From assembly GCA_002498725.1 (NCBI GenBank), contig DAIJ01000015.1, positions 4,275 through 29,127 on the forward strand: DNA of 24,853 bases, written 5' to 3'. Positions 24,101-24,853 of the stretch are shown one piece after another (within the stretch, counting starts at the first letter, position 1; the number at the start of each line of letters is the position of its first letter). A model generated the notes under the pieces. The model had not been told where the DNA came from. It saw only the letters and a list, made by a program, of their open reading frames with translations, and did not search any database. Position numbers and translations under genes: made by a program. This DNA is from Euryarchaeota archaeon UBA23 (GTDB lineage Archaea; Thermoplasmatota; Poseidoniia; Poseidoniales; Thalassarchaeaceae).

Positions 24101-24853
24101 ATGGAAAAGAATCCATATAGAAACAACAAGATGAGAACTACTGCAGTTGGATCTGCAGTTGCACTAGCTGTAGTAGCACTTCCAACAGTTGCTGCTGAAA
24201 CAGTAATGCTTGGAACGACTGACTGGGTTGGAATCAGCTTCTGGATCGCTACGGCGATGATGCTGGCATCTACAGTCTTCTTCCTAGTAGAGAGACAGAA
24301 CGTACCTGATAAGTGGAAGACATCGATGACTGTCGCGGCTCTGGTAACAGGTGTAGCATGGTATCACTACACATACATGAGAGAAGTGTGGGCAATGAAT
24401 ATCGATGCTGAAGTCTATGGTGGGCCTTTGGTATACAGATACATCGATTGGCTGATCACTGTTCCACTACAAGTGGTTGAATTCTACCTAATTCTCGCTG
24501 CAATTGGTGTAGGAACTGCTATGATGTTCCAAAGACTACTTGGTGCATCGTTGATTATGCTAGTAGCTGGATTCTTGGGTGAATCTGGAGCATGGGAGTT
24601 ATTCGGAGATAACAGCACCTATGTTTGGTTCGCAATCGGAATGGCCGGATGGATATACATCCTGTACGAACTATGGAAAGGATCCGTCAAAGACGCTTCT
24701 GAATCGGGTAGTGAAGGTGTTCAGTTTGCTTTCAACGCAATGAGATGGATAGTCACTATCGGATGGGCGATCTACCCGCTTGGATACATGATGGGTAATG
24801 GTTTCTTCGATGGTATGGGCGACGATGACATGAACATCCTGTACAACATTGCT
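24101..24853 (+). CDS. Proteorhodopsin (3' end cut by window)
   Basis: The frame from ATG 24101 stays open for 251 codons to the window edge. It encodes a seven-helix microbial rhodopsin, a light-driven ion pump in the cell membrane. A signal-like N-terminus (about 11-32) precedes helix A. Helix C has RYIDWLITVPLQVVEFYL with D116 (proton acceptor), T120 and E127 (proton donor), the DTE pattern of proton-pumping proteorhodopsins. H89 in WYHYTYMRE matches the histidine that partners the acceptor. Q124 occupies the spectral-tuning site, where Gln gives blue and Leu green absorption. The retinal-binding lysine of helix G should lie a few codons past the end (the window stops in ILYNIA), so it cannot be confirmed here. 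Confidence 0.95.
   Translation, partial: MEKNPYRNNKMRTTAVGSAVALAVVALPTVAAETVMLGTTDWVGISFWIATAMMLASTVFFLVERQNVPDKWKTSMTVAALVTGVAWYHYTYMREVWAMNIDAEVYGGPLVYRYIDWLITVPLQVVEFYLILAAIGVGTAMMFQRLLGASLIMLVAGFLGESGAWELFGDNSTYVWFAIGMAGWIYILYELWKGSVKDASESGSEGVQFAFNAMRWIVTIGWAIYPLGYMMGNGFFDGMGDDDMNILYNIA

Noticed and set aside
23956..24129. An in-frame 58-codon N-terminal extension of the fasciclin protein
   Set aside because: It would run through the TATA box and across the start of the proteorhodopsin gene. The signal peptide begins properly at ATG 23955.
1..24853. CRISPR array, insertion sequence or prophage
   Set aside because: There are no regularly spaced direct repeats, transposase or integrase motifs, or phage structural genes. 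The only strong direct repeat is the fasciclin domain duplication.

Overview
The window looks like a chromosomal segment of a planktonic marine euryarchaeon, most likely Marine Group II (Candidatus Poseidoniales, Thermoplasmatota). The evidence is archaeal information-processing genes (EF-1alpha next to uS10, a GINS51-type replication subunit, a family-B DNA polymerase ending in a PCNA-binding motif), AT-rich DNA, TATA boxes 25-28 nt upstream of start codons (leaderless-type promoters), a C-terminal PGF-CTERM-like sorting signal and a proteorhodopsin. No integrase, transposase, CRISPR array or rRNA was seen.

Layout. Positions 1-2338 (+) hold the 3' part of a MoxR AAA ATPase, a YczE-like membrane protein and an orphan ParA ATPase. 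Positions 2424-4958 form what I read as an unusual restriction-modification (R-M) island. A beta-class, SPPY-type DNA methyltransferase (+) is tail-to-tail with a protein (-) that joins four predicted transmembrane helices to an MvaI/BcnI-type endonuclease domain. The endonuclease gene is translationally coupled to a small membrane protein with a winged-helix DNA-binding domain. A perfect 12-bp hairpin separates this island from a secreted, very acidic protein (5046-6260). Positions 6349-10639 (-) hold a coiled-coil protein, a triple zinc-ribbon protein and a P1B heavy-metal ATPase.

Positions 10756-14276 (+) hold an archaeal phosphoglycolate phosphatase, a tiny Trp-rich ORF, tRNA-Leu(CAA) (on -), GINS51 and a PepC-type cysteine aminopeptidase. 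Then on the minus strand come uS10, EF-1alpha, a PKD-domain lipoprotein and DNA polymerase B. From 20075 there is a branched-chain aminotransferase (+), an SDR protein lacking the catalytic tyrosine (-), an intergenic region with a possible 30-codon leaderless ORF and a pseudoknot-like inverted-repeat pair, a surface protein with three fasciclin domains plus a cupredoxin domain (-), and, divergently, a proteorhodopsin with blue-type tuning that runs off the window end.

The best candidate for an undescribed system is the membrane-tethered R-M locus. An endonuclease anchored at the membrane next to a membrane-bound regulator suggests restriction of DNA at the point of entry. The fasciclin-cupredoxin/proteorhodopsin divergent pair and the structured element at 22118-22176 also deserve a look. 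All functions are inferred from sequence patterns read by eye; no database search was run.
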